53,557 nt of DNA, taken from an uncultured Prevotellaceae bacterium (lineage in GTDB: Bacteria; Bacteroidota; Bacteroidia; Bacteroidales; Bacteroidaceae). Positions 18,112 to 25,947 of this stretch are shown here, piece after piece (position 1 is the first letter of the stretch; the number at the start of each line of letters is the position of its first letter). A program made the position numbers and the translations under genes. The notes under the pieces were generated by a model, which saw only the letters and a list, made by a program, of their open reading frames with translations, did no database searches and was not told the origin of the DNA. The DNA lies in NCBI GenBank assembly GCA_900320045.1, contig ONQT01000010.1, positions 1 through 53,557 of the forward strand, read 5' to 3'.

Positions 18112-19746
18112 TTACTTGTTGACAACGCTCTTACTGTAGGTTACGTCGATTTTGATGGGAGCATGCTTGTTGTTCTTGCCGCCCACCAGTCGTACGCTGC
18201 TAATAATCATGGAGTTGAAAACGGACGACACCGACGACGTTGTGTTGGACGAGGAGGTCAATGTCAGGTCAACAGGAACCAGTACCACCTTGTTCCAGTT
18301 GGGGTTTTCCTTCTTGTAGTTCTCCACCTTTTGCAGGTTGACAGTTCCGTCGGCATTCATTACTTGGGGTTTCATCTTAGTCCAGATGCTATTGATGAGT
18401 CCTGTCAACGTATTGAATGAATAGGTCTTCTGAACACTGTTATATGTTCCCAGATACGTCGTGATGTTGTTGGGCATGCTGCTTTTTTCAAAGAAAGAAT
18501 AGAGCTGGTCAAGGGGCAACATCAAGATGTCGGTGGGCTCTTCGAGCAACTTACTTGACAGCTCATTCTGGGCCTTCATCTGTGCAAAAGTGATCTTCGC
18601 CGACATCAAGGTGTCGTTCACATGTGAAGCCAGCTCGTTGCCTTTGGCGTCTTTCTGCTTCAGCCAGATGATGCTGTCGATGGGCAGCTCCACTTCGGTG
18701 AAGATGCCGGAAGGTGTCTTCAGGAACGTGCAGGTGTCAATCTTCTCCAGCTCTTTAATACCTTCCTTGTCGTTGACGACGTGATTGGTTTGCAGCACCT
18801 CGTCAGTCGACATGAAGACACGAGACGTGTTTACGACGACTTCATCTTTCGTCGTATAGGTGTAATAGACGATAATCTGCGTATTGGCTACTTCCAGCAT
18901 AACTCCCGTTCCGTCAATGGTCTTGAGGTAGAAGCCTGGGCAAACATTACGGGCAAAAGTGTGGGAGTTCTTGAAGTACTCGGGGTGCTCATAGTAGGTG
19001 CGCAGCAGATAGGTGCCGTAGCCCGAACCATAACCTTTCTCCTCGTCGTATCCTGGATAGGTGGTGCCCTCCTTATCCGTATAGGGCTGTGTGAGCGGAA
19101 TGGTGATGTATTTATAATACTGGTTGCCGCGCAGCACGTTGCGCAAGCTGTCCGACATCGTCAGGTCGCTGACAGTATACGACTTCTTCAGATCCAGAAT
19201 ACTGATGTCGTTGTCGTGGTCATCCTTGATGCTTTTGCCGCTTTCGTCGAACTCCGTACGCAGATAGCCTTCCTCCTCGGGGTCGAAGTCGGAATAGTAG
19301 TAAGAACCGTTGGGGACGGGCTTGGCGAGTTCGCAGAGACGAAGTTTCATGGGAGAGAGCGAGTCGCCTTGGAAACTGCTGACCATAATGCGAATCACGC
19401 AAGAGTCGGCAAAGACCTTAAAGTCATCGTCCAAAGGCATGAGTTCCTCTTTGGGGAATATGCCGCTGCTCTCGTTCTCCAGGATATTGAACTGTGTCAT
19501 ATAGTCGCTGGTGATGTACGAGTTGGTCTCGGGGTCGTTGATTTTTCCCAAATACTGGAACATGCTCGATGCCAGTACGGAATCGGTCCTCAGGGATTTC
19601 GTCTCTATACGATAGCTCTGCGAGAGGGTTGCAAAACGGTCGATGTCGCTGGTTAGCGAATCGCCCAGCGTCGTTGTATCTTCATCACATGAAGAGATTG
19701 CAATGGTCATCATTGCAATCCCTGCCATTATCAGTTTTCTCATCAT
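18112..19746 (-). CDS. DUF4270 lipoprotein (544 aa)
   Basis: Lipoprotein signal MMRKLIMAGIAMMTIAISSC with lipid Cys at residue 20, then DEDTTTLGDSL. The body (PETNSYITSDYMTQF, SFQGDSLSPMKLRLCEL, SSVFNSMIISSVRLVGGKNN) fits the DUF4270 family of Bacteroidota envelope lipoproteins. Length is usual for the family. Function is unknown. It lies 46 nt after the GT5-like gene on the same strand, a pairing I know from other Bacteroidales beside panC, so the two are probably one operon with the 43-aa gene last. Confidence 0.88.
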   Translation of the reverse strand: MMRKLIMAGIAMMTIAISSCDEDTTTLGDSLTSDIDRFATLSQSYRIETKSLRTDSVLASSMFQYLGKINDPETNSYITSDYMTQFNILENESSGIFPKEELMPLDDDFKVFADSCVIRIMVSSFQGDSLSPMKLRLCELAKPVPNGSYYYSDFDPEEEGYLRTEFDESGKSIKDDHDNDISILDLKKSYTVSDLTMSDSLRNVLRGNQYYKYITIPLTQPYTDKEGTTYPGYDEEKGYGSGYGTYLLRTYYEHPEYFKNSHTFARNVCPGFYLKTIDGTGVMLEVANTQIIVYYTYTTKDEVVVNTSRVFMSTDEVLQTNHVVNDKEGIKELEKIDTCTFLKTPSGIFTEVELPIDSIIWLKQKDAKGNELASHVNDTLMSAKITFAQMKAQNELSSKLLEEPTDILMLPLDQLYSFFEKSSMPNNITTYLGTYNSVQKTYSFNTLTGLINSIWTKMKPQVMNADGTVNLQKVENYKKENPNWNKVVLVPVDLTLTSSSNTTSSVSSVFNSMIISSVRLVGGKNNKHAPIKIDVTYSKSVVNK

Positions 19747-19792
19747 TGAAGTCTCTTGGTCTTAATGGATGATTGTTGTTATACTCTGAAAT

Positions 19793-20590
19793 TTAAATCT
19801 TATCGTAGAACTCCTCGTAAGCGGCACCGAAGTCCTCACCAGGATAAGCCAGGGTGGGGATGTTCTTGTCGGCAGCATACTTCATGAGGTCGCTATTGAC
19901 ATTCTCTTGAGCGGCAATGACACCGTCACTGTAGTCGATGGCCAGCTTCGCCAACTCGTTGAAATCGAACGTGTCGTTATAATCCTTCAGCAGGTCTGCA
20001 GTAGCCTCACGGAAGGGAACGCACTGCTTGAACTTGCTGTCAAGGCTTGACTTTAGGTTGTTGGTAAACAGCGACGTCACAACCTTGGTGTTGGCAAACG
20101 ACGGTTCCTCGTGGTAGGCGGTCTTGATGTACAAAGGTACTACGGCACCCATCCAGCCTTGAACGTGGATGATGTCGGGTACCCAACGCAACTTTTTGAC
20201 GGTCTCCAACACGCCGCGGGCAAAGAAAATGGCTCGCTCACCATTGTCGGGATAGTCCTCGCCTTGCTCGTCCTGAGCCATCTGGCGCTTTGAGAAGTAG
20301 TCTTCGTTGTCGATAAAGTACACCTGGATGCGCGTACCGACGATGGTTGCCACCTTAATAATAAGGGGGTGGTCGGTATCGTCAATGATGAGATTCATAC
20401 CAGACAGGCGTATCACCTCGTGTAGCTGTCCACGACGCTCGTTGATAGTTCCCCATTTGGGCATGAATGTACGTATCTCATGTCCTGCATCCTGGATAAT
20501 CTGTGGTACAGCTTTACCCATCAACGACAGGTCGCTGTCAGGTACATAAGGAGTAATTTCCTGATTGATAAACAGAATCTTCTTTGCCAT
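19793..20590 (-). CDS. GT5 glycogen/starch synthase N-domain protein (265 aa)
   Basis: Starts MAKKILFINQEITPYVPDSD, like the ADP-glucose binding start of glycogen synthases, and keeps FMPKWGTINER, DIIHVQGWMGAVVPLY and a late DGVIAAQENV. It has only the Rossmann-like N-terminal domain (about 265 residues versus about 480 for full GlgA). The GT1-type C-terminal domain with its E-x7-E motif is absent, and no remnant follows: the stop is clean and DUF4270 begins 46 nt on. Single-domain GT5 proteins are common in Bacteroidota, so this is not a new truncation. Whether it is catalytic alone is unclear. It has its own -7 box. Confidence 0.82.
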   Translation of the reverse strand: MAKKILFINQEITPYVPDSDLSLMGKAVPQIIQDAGHEIRTFMPKWGTINERRGQLHEVIRLSGMNLIIDDTDHPLIIKVATIVGTRIQVYFIDNEDYFSKRQMAQDEQGEDYPDNGERAIFFARGVLETVKKLRWVPDIIHVQGWMGAVVPLYIKTAYHEEPSFANTKVVTSLFTNNLKSSLDSKFKQCVPFREATADLLKDYNDTFDFNELAKLAIDYSDGVIAAQENVNSDLMKYAADKNIPTLAYPGEDFGAAYEEFYDKI

Positions 20591-20610
20591 AATTTAACCT
20601 TTAATCTCTG

Positions 20611-20618
20611 CAAAGTTA
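20611..20618 (-). promoter_or_regulatory. -7 box for the GT5-DUF4270 operon
   Basis: The minus strand reads TAACTTTG, 20 nt before the ATG at 20590. No TTTG is seen at the right spacing. The divergent panC gene has only an imperfect candidate (TTATTTTG at 20725-20732). Confidence 0.6.
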
Positions 20619-20763
20619 CGAAAAATAATTCACAAAAGACCTCTTTTCGTGCATATTTTAGATTTTTTTGCCCCCTTTTTGGTATATTTTCACGATATTT
20701 TTTTCTTATTTGGTAAAAATGTTGTTATTTTGCACCCGATTTTGTATACAAGACACATTTATA

Positions 20764-21627
20764 ATGAAAGTATTTAATAAGATTGTCGACCTTCAAAACC
20801 AATTATTTGAAGATCGCAAACAGGGCAAGAGCATCGGCTTGGTGCCGACGATGGGTGCTCTGCATGAAGGACACGCCTCGCTGGTTAAGCGCAGCGTGAA
20901 GGAAAACGGGATAACCGTTGTGTCGGTGTTTGTCAATCCGACTCAGTTCAATGACAAGAATGACCTGAAGAACTATCCGCGTACGCTCGATGCCGACTGC
21001 AAGTTGTTGGACGAGTGTGGGGCCGATTATGTACTTGCTCCCTCGGTGGAAGAGATGTATCCTACACCCGACAACCGCCACTTTGAGTATCCTCCCGTAT
21101 CGACGGTGATGGAGGGCGCGCATCGCCCCGGCCACTTTAACGGCGTGTGTCAGGTGGTGAGCCGTCTGTTCTATATCGTCAAGCCTGACCGTTCTTACTT
21201 TGGTGAGAAGGACTGGCAGCAGATTGCTGTAGTCAAGGCGATGGTGCGTCATTTGGGCATTAAGGTGCAGATAGTGGAGTGCGACATTGTTCGCGATAAG
21301 GACGGACTGGCCAAGAGTTCACGCAACACGCTGCTGTCACCTGACGAGCGGGCTATTGCTCCTGCTATTTACAAGGCTTTGAAAGCTAGTGTGACCTATG
21401 CCAAGAAACACACCGTTCAGGAGACGCACGACAAGGTGGTTAATGACATCAATGCAATCGACGGATTGGATGTAGAGTACTATGCCATCGTCGACGGCAA
21501 CACCCTGCAGGACATCCAGTCGTGGGACGACACGCCTTACGTCGTGGGTTGCATTACCGTCTATTGCGGCAAGACACCTATTCGACTCATTGACCACATC
21601 AAGTACAAGGAGGAAATAGTCAAATAG
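20764..21627 (+). CDS. panC: Pantoate-beta-alanine ligase
   Basis: Joins pantoate and beta-alanine with ATP to make pantothenate, the CoA precursor. The 287-aa protein shows [16 protein letters not shown] at about 26-41, [31 protein letters not shown] and [12 protein letters not shown], all signature segments. The ATG at 20764 is preferred over 20668, which would add a 32-residue tail with no homology lying over the promoter region. panD follows 18 nt later, so both enzymes of this branch are in one operon. Cytoplasmic. Confidence 0.95.
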   Translation: MKVFNKIVDLQNQLFEDRKQGKSIGLVPTMGALHEGHASLVKRSVKENGITVVSVFVNPTQFNDKNDLKNYPRTLDADCKLLDECGADYVLAPSVEEMYPTPDNRHFEYPPVSTVMEGAHRPGHFNGVCQVVSRLFYIVKPDRSYFGEKDWQQIAVVKAMVRHLGIKVQIVECDIVRDKDGLAKSSRNTLLSPDERAIAPAIYKALKASVTYAKKHTVQETHDKVVNDINAIDGLDVEYYAIVDGNTLQDIQSWDDTPYVVGCITVYCGKTPIRLIDHIKYKEEIVK

Positions 21628-21645
21628 TAAATTGTCAAATTGTAA

Positions 21646-21996
21646 ATGAAGATGATGATAGAAGTATTGAAGTCGAAACTTCATTGTGTGACGGTCACTG
21701 AGGCAAACCTGAACTATATGGGTAGTATCACGATTGACGAGGATTTGATGGATGCCGCCAATCTGATAGCCGGTGAGAAGGTGCAGATTGTCGACAATAA
21801 CAACGGTGAGCGTTTCGAGACATATATTATAAAAGGTGAGCGCGGCAGCGGTTGCATCTGTCTTAATGGTGCTGCCGCCCGTAAGGTTCAGGTAGGCGAT
21901 GTCTGCATTATCATCTCCTACGCCATGATGGACTTTGAGGAGGCTAAGCGCTTCCAGCCTGCTGTCGTTTTTCCCAAGGAAGGCAACAAGCTTTAA
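21646..21996 (+). CDS. panD: Aspartate 1-decarboxylase
   Basis: Makes beta-alanine for PanC. The pyruvoyl enzyme cleaves itself between Gly and Ser in NYMGSITID, seen at Gly26-Ser27 from the first ATG. Starting instead at the third codon (21652) gives Gly24-Ser25, the usual numbering, and is likely the true start. Also visible: [29 protein letters not shown] and the end [14 protein letters not shown]. Length (114-116 aa) is normal. It ends at a strong terminator shared with the opposing biotin-carrier gene. Confidence 0.94.
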   Translation: MKMMIEVLKSKLHCVTVTEANLNYMGSITIDEDLMDAANLIAGEKVQIVDNNNGERFETYIIKGERGSGCICLNGAAARKVQVGDVCIIISYAMMDFEEAKRFQPAVVFPKEGNKL

Positions 21997-22020
21997 GTAG
22001 TCAATAAACTCTTAAAAGAA

Positions 22021-22051
22021 AAGCCGCTCATCTTTGAGCGGCTTTCTTTTT
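22021..22051. terminator. Bidirectional terminator between panD and the biotin carrier gene
   Basis: AAGCCGCTCA and TGAGCGGCTT form a perfect 10-bp stem around a 4-nt loop. TTCTTTTT follows on the plus strand and TTTTCTTTT on the minus strand, so it can serve both converging transcripts. Confidence 0.9.
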
Positions 22052-22088
22052 GTTATTAGCAGTAGGCTGTTAACCTTAACCAATACGC

Positions 22089-22523
22089 TTACTCAACAAC
22101 TACCAGGGGATCATCTTCCATGACGGTCTGTCCGGCTTTGACGCAGATGGCGGTCACTTTACCGTCTTTCTCCGACTCGATGTTGTTTGCCATCTTCATG
22201 GCTTCCAGCACCAGTACGGTCTGTCCGGCCTTGACCTCATCGCCGACGTTCACCTCGATAGAAGTGATGACGCCGGGCAGAGGAGCCTTGATAGCGTTGT
22301 TGGCGTTGACCTTGGCAGCGCCTTCACCTGCGGCAGAACTATTGTCCGCTGTCTCGGCGGCGGGCTTGCGCACCACCACCTTCTTCTCGGGCTCAGCCTC
22401 GGGTTCCCATTCCACCTTGTACTCCTCGCCGTTGACGACGACAGTAGCTACGGTGTCTGCTATGTCACCAATGGCCACCTCATACTGGTTGCCATTGATA
22501 GTGTACTTATATTCTTTCTTCAT
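22089..22523 (-). CDS. Biotin carboxyl carrier protein of a methylmalonyl-CoA decarboxylase
   Basis: A 144-aa carrier. Residues about 1-50 form a small beta region (KKEYKYTINGNQYEV), followed by an Ala/Pro-rich linker and the biotinyl domain with EAMKM, where Lys is biotinylated. It carries CO2 between the carboxyltransferase and the next step. The ATG at 22523 is preferred over an in-frame start at 22586, which would lie inside the upstream small gene. It is last in the epimerase-carboxyltransferase operon and ends at the shared terminator. The beta-subunit (OadB-like) gene that often follows is not in this window. Confidence 0.88.
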   Translation of the reverse strand: MKKEYKYTINGNQYEVAIGDIADTVATVVVNGEEYKVEWEPEAEPEKKVVVRKPAAETADNSSAAGEGAAKVNANNAIKAPLPGVITSIEVNVGDEVKAGQTVLVLEAMKMANNIESEKDGKVTAICVKAGQTVMEDDPLVVVE

Positions 22524-22546
22524 GGTTCTTGTTGTTTCACTTTTTA

Positions 22547-22699
22547 TCAAGGGTGAGCGGTCATTGTCTGGGCATAGCCGTTCCACTGAGTCTGCTTCTC
22601 ACTGATGGTAATGATGCCAGGCTCTTTGTCGTGGACGTTGTTGCCCTTGAACTCGTAAAGTGCCATTGCAATAGCCGCATAAACTTCGTTCTTCTTCAT
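22547..22699 (-). CDS. 50-aa protein between carboxyltransferase and biotin carrier
   Basis: Frame: MKKNEVYAAIAMALYEFKGN, then NVHDKEPGIITISEKQTQW and NGYAQTMTAHP. It starts 16 nt after the carboxyltransferase stop and ends 23 nt before the carrier start, the tight spacing of an operon gene. The pattern AAIAMAL...H-x-x-x-x-x-IITI...W-x-x-x-x resembles the soluble C-terminal end of OadG-type gamma/delta subunits of Na+-pump decarboxylases, but the membrane helix is missing. I infer a stripped-down assembly subunit; homology is not proven. Confidence 0.72.
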   Translation of the reverse strand: MKKNEVYAAIAMALYEFKGNNVHDKEPGIITISEKQTQWNGYAQTMTAHP

Positions 22700-22715
22700 A
22701 ATTATCAATTGTCAA

Positions 22716-24281
22716 TTACATAGGAATGTTACCATGCTTCTTGGCGGGCAGGGCGTCACGCTTGGTAGCGAGTTGGGCCAGACCGCGGCAGATGCGGAAG
22801 CGGGTATTGCGAGGCTCAATGACATCGTCAATGTAGCCGTACTTGGCTGCCTGATAGGGGTTGGCAAACAGCTCGTTGTACTCCTCTTCCTTCTCGGCGA
22901 TGAAGGCCTTGACGTCCTCGCCGGCTTCCTTCTTGGCCTTGGCTTCCTTGGCATACAGCACGGCAGCGGCACCTGAAGCACCCATTACGGCAATCTCAGC
23001 TGAGGGCCATGCGTAGTTCAGGTCGGTGTGCAGCTGCTTGGAGCCCATCACAATGTGAGAACCGCCGTACGACTTGCGAAGTGTGACGGTAATCTTGGGA
23101 ACGGTAGCCTCGCCGTAAGCATACAGCAACTGGGCACCGTGCAGGATGACGGCATTGTACTCCTGGCCAGTACCGGGCAGGAATCCGGGAACGTCGACAA
23201 GCGATACAATGGGAATGTTGAAGGCGTCGCAGAAACGAACGAAGCGGGCACCCTTACGAGAAGCGTTAACGTCCAATACACCTGCATAGCATGAAGGCTG
23301 GTTGGCAACGATACCTACGCTCTGGCCGTTGAAGCGGGCAAAGCCGACGATGATATTCTTGGCAAACTTAGGCTGTACCTCGAAGAACTCATGGTCATCG
23401 GTGATAGCCGAGATAACCTTGTACATATCGTAAGCCTCGTTGGGATTCTCGGGGATAATCTCGTTCAAGCTGTCCTCCAAACGGTCGATGGGGTCGTCGC
23501 ACTTCTTGCGAGGAGCGAGTTCCATGTTGTTCGAGGGGATGTAGCTCAGCAGCGTCTTCAGCATTTCGACTGCCTCTTCCTCGGTCTTGGCGGTGAAGTG
23601 GGTTACACCCGACTTCGATGCGTGTACCGATGCACCGCCCAGATGCTCCTGGTCGATGTCCTCGCCAGTAACAGTCTTAACCACCTTCGGGCCGGTCAGG
23701 AACATGTATGACGTTCCTTCCATCATCAGGGTGAAGTCGGTCAGGGCAGGGCTGTACACAGCACCACCGGCGCAAGGACCGAAGATACCTGAAATCTGAG
23801 GAATAACGCCTGATGCCAGAATGTTACGCTCGAAAATCTCAGCGTAGCCAGCCAGTGCGTTGATACCCTCCTGGATACGAGCGCCGCCTGAGTCGTTGAT
23901 GCCGATAACGGGAGCGCCCATCTTCATAGCCATGTCCATCACCTTGCAGATCTTCTGCGACATGGTCTCAGAGAGCGAACCAGCGTGAACGGTGAAGTCC
24001 TGTGCAAAGATGAATACCAGACGACCATCGATAGTACCTGAACCGGCTACCACACCATCGCCAAGGAACTGCTTCTTCTCCATGCCGAAGTTGTGGCAAC
24101 GGTGCTCCTTGAACATGTCATACTCCTCGAAGGAACCCTTGTCCAGCAGCATCTCGACACGCTCACGAGCGGTGTACTTGCCTTTCTCGTGCTGCTTCTG
24201 TATTGCTTTCTCACCACCACCGAGACGGGCCTGTTCGCGCTTCTCGATGAGCTGTTTGATTTTGTCTAATTGCTTTGACAT
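22716..24281 (-). CDS. mmdA: Methylmalonyl-CoA/propionyl-CoA carboxyltransferase, alpha subunit
   Basis: A 521-aa carboxyltransferase with two crotonase-like halves. Visible: GKYTARERVEMLLD at the front, a GSGTIDGR-FIFAQDFTVHAGSLSE segment, GINDSGGARIQEG (first oxyanion region), GPCAGGAVYSPAL, LVDVPGFLPGTGQE, and KSYGGSHIVMGS (second half). These are hallmarks of the biotin-dependent acyl-CoA family. With the adjacent epimerase and biotin carrier it most likely decarboxylates methylmalonyl-CoA to propionyl-CoA in the succinate-propionate route. The pumping beta subunit is not adjacent, so a propionyl-CoA carboxylase role is an alternative. Confidence 0.92.
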   Translation of the reverse strand: MSKQLDKIKQLIEKREQARLGGGEKAIQKQHEKGKYTARERVEMLLDKGSFEEYDMFKEHRCHNFGMEKKQFLGDGVVAGSGTIDGRLVFIFAQDFTVHAGSLSETMSQKICKVMDMAMKMGAPVIGINDSGGARIQEGINALAGYAEIFERNILASGVIPQISGIFGPCAGGAVYSPALTDFTLMMEGTSYMFLTGPKVVKTVTGEDIDQEHLGGASVHASKSGVTHFTAKTEEEAVEMLKTLLSYIPSNNMELAPRKKCDDPIDRLEDSLNEIIPENPNEAYDMYKVISAITDDHEFFEVQPKFAKNIIVGFARFNGQSVGIVANQPSCYAGVLDVNASRKGARFVRFCDAFNIPIVSLVDVPGFLPGTGQEYNAVILHGAQLLYAYGEATVPKITVTLRKSYGGSHIVMGSKQLHTDLNYAWPSAEIAVMGASGAAAVLYAKEAKAKKEAGEDVKAFIAEKEEEYNELFANPYQAAKYGYIDDVIEPRNTRFRICRGLAQLATKRDALPAKKHGNIPM

Positions 24282-24282
24282 T

Positions 24283-24326
24283 ATAATCTAATCTTTAATT
24301 TTTAATCTTTAATTCTTAATCTTCAA
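24283..24326. repeat. A/T word repeat between epimerase and carboxyltransferase genes
   Basis: The plus strand repeats TAATCTTTAATT-like words four times and fills the whole 45-nt gap between the two genes of one operon. It is the same word family as at 113-156 and 38995-39032. Confidence 0.65.
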
Positions 24327-24737
24327 TCACTCGGGGTGCTCGCACAACTCGGTCAGTACGCCAGCCGTTGCCTTCGGGTGCAGGAAGGCGATGTTCAGAC
24401 CCTCGGCGCCCTTGCGGGGCTTCTCGTCAATCAGGCGGACGCCCTTCTCGCTGACCTCAGCCAGTGCATTAGCCACACCGTCCTCGATGCAGAAAGCTAC
24501 GTGGTGAACACCCTTGTTACCCTTGTCGAGCCACTTTTGGATGGTGCTCTCGGGTGATGTGGGCTCCAGCAGCTCCAACTTCACCTCGCCGCACTTCAAG
24601 AAAGCGGTCTTTACCTTCTGGTCCTCAACGACCTCAGTTGCATAACACTCCAAGCCCAGCACATTCTGGAAGAACGGCAGGCTCTCTTCGATGCTCTGGA
24701 CGGCAATGCCCAGATGCTCAATGTGAGATATCTTCAT
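24327..24737 (-). CDS. mce: Methylmalonyl-CoA epimerase
   Basis: Interconverts (R)- and (S)-methylmalonyl-CoA, linking the B12-dependent mutase to the decarboxylase next door. The 136-aa protein has the VOC fold: metal ligands are expected at His in ISHIEHLGIAV, His in KGVHHVAFCI and Glu in VLTELCEHPE. Also present are ELLEPTSPEST and AFLHPKATAGVL. Full usual length. First gene of the operon, behind its own -7 box. Confidence 0.93.
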   Translation of the reverse strand: MKISHIEHLGIAVQSIEESLPFFQNVLGLECYATEVVEDQKVKTAFLKCGEVKLELLEPTSPESTIQKWLDKGNKGVHHVAFCIEDGVANALAEVSEKGVRLIDEKPRKGAEGLNIAFLHPKATAGVLTELCEHPE

Positions 24738-24771
24738 AGTCTTTTAATTTAATAATGTGTAAATTTTCATG

Positions 24772-24779
24772 CAAAGGTA
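24772..24779 (-). promoter_or_regulatory. -7 box for the mce-mmdA operon
   Basis: The minus strand reads TACCTTTG, 34 nt before the ATG at 24737. No TTTG sits at the expected -33 distance. Confidence 0.65.
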
Positions 24780-24844
24780 CAAAGAAATTTGTAGATAAAA
24801 GATGAAACATGAAAGAATTAAGCATTATTAAAACTCGCACTTGC

Positions 24845-25933
24845 CTATTTCTCACCAGTTTTCTTCTTCATCTCCCGTATGGTCATCTGTTGTGCAGCCG
24901 AAAGTGGTGGAATATGGTGAGCTTGTTCATATTTCTCCAGTTCTATTAGTGGCATGTCTCCGGCATAGCCCTTGTTCAGCTCTTTGCTGCGAGCCTTGAA
25001 CTCATCCTCGTCTACATAGCCTCTGTCAGCAGCATAGAGATATAGGATAATAATTTTCTTTCCTTTCTTCGACTCGTAGGTCCAATGACTCATATCCATC
25101 ACAATATTCTCAGGTTTCACATGCCCTTCTTCGTCAAGTTTGAAGACCTCTGTGTATTGATAGGTGTAATCTCTGTCTTCTCTTCGTTTGGCCATTTTGT
25201 CTTCACCATTGACCTTGTTGGCATAAATCTGCATTTTGCCTGCATCGAGTGTGGCTCGGTAAAGTCCGTCGTCATAGTGGAAGTGTCCAACAATACCTTC
25301 CGGGTTCTTAATCGTCCAATGCTTATCGTCTATTTCTTCAATGGTCGTCTTATAATAATTGATGAACTTCTCGCTCTTACGGGCGGCCGTCTCTATTGCC
25401 ATGATTGCTTGTTTGGCACCTTTCTCAGCATCTATTTCCAGACTTACTACGTTCCATCCAAGGGCTTTGTTGGCAGCACCGCCATACGACCAAAGGGTAC
25501 GGGTCTTACCCTTACCCATGTTCTTGAGGTCATGGATGACGGGAATGATACCTGCACTATAGATACGTAGCGAGTCTTCGATGTAACTGAAAGCTCGGTA
25601 GTAGTATTCTATATAGAGGAATGGCTTGGGCTTGACCACCACTTCCGACAGGTTGTAGTCAACTTCCTCCATCACAATGCGCCCGTTCTTCAGCTCAGCC
25701 ACGTTGACCGTTTGTGGTTTGAAGGCCACGTGACTTACAGACACCTTCTTGACCCCTTTCACGTCAGCCAGTACACCATGTAGGTCGGTAGTGCCTATCA
25801 GCACACCATCCTCTGTCAATATACTTACCAGAGGTATGACGTTGCCGTCGGTATCCACGGTCGTAACCTTCTGAGCCCATACACTCATTGTTGCCATGAC
25901 AATGAGTGCGGTTGTAAAAAATCTCTTTTTCAT
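24845..25933 (-). CDS. Secreted protein with a carboxypeptidase-regulatory-like N-domain (362 aa)
   Basis: Signal peptide (KKRFFTTALIVMATMSVWAQ). Residues about 22-100 look like the beta-sandwich CarboxypepD_reg-like domain (VDTDGNVIPLVSILTEDG, TTDLHG, VSHVAFKP), often found at the start of TonB-dependent receptors and envelope proteins. The rest (about 100-362) is a mixed region without a motif I recognise, ending Lys-rich. It starts 14 nt after the malic enzyme stop and is probably co-transcribed. Periplasmic or surface location is likely; function unknown. Confidence 0.72.
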   Translation of the reverse strand: MKKRFFTTALIVMATMSVWAQKVTTVDTDGNVIPLVSILTEDGVLIGTTDLHGVLADVKGVKKVSVSHVAFKPQTVNVAELKNGRIVMEEVDYNLSEVVVKPKPFLYIEYYYRAFSYIEDSLRIYSAGIIPVIHDLKNMGKGKTRTLWSYGGAANKALGWNVVSLEIDAEKGAKQAIMAIETAARKSEKFINYYKTTIEEIDDKHWTIKNPEGIVGHFHYDDGLYRATLDAGKMQIYANKVNGEDKMAKRREDRDYTYQYTEVFKLDEEGHVKPENIVMDMSHWTYESKKGKKIIILYLYAADRGYVDEDEFKARSKELNKGYAGDMPLIELEKYEQAHHIPPLSAAQQMTIREMKKKTGEK

Positions 25934-25947
25934 ATTGTTTATAGGTT

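Noticed and set aside
19793-20590. GT5-like gene considered as a newly truncated glgA
   Set aside because: Single-domain GT5 proteins of this length beside DUF4270 and panC are usual in Bacteroidales; no C-domain debris is present.
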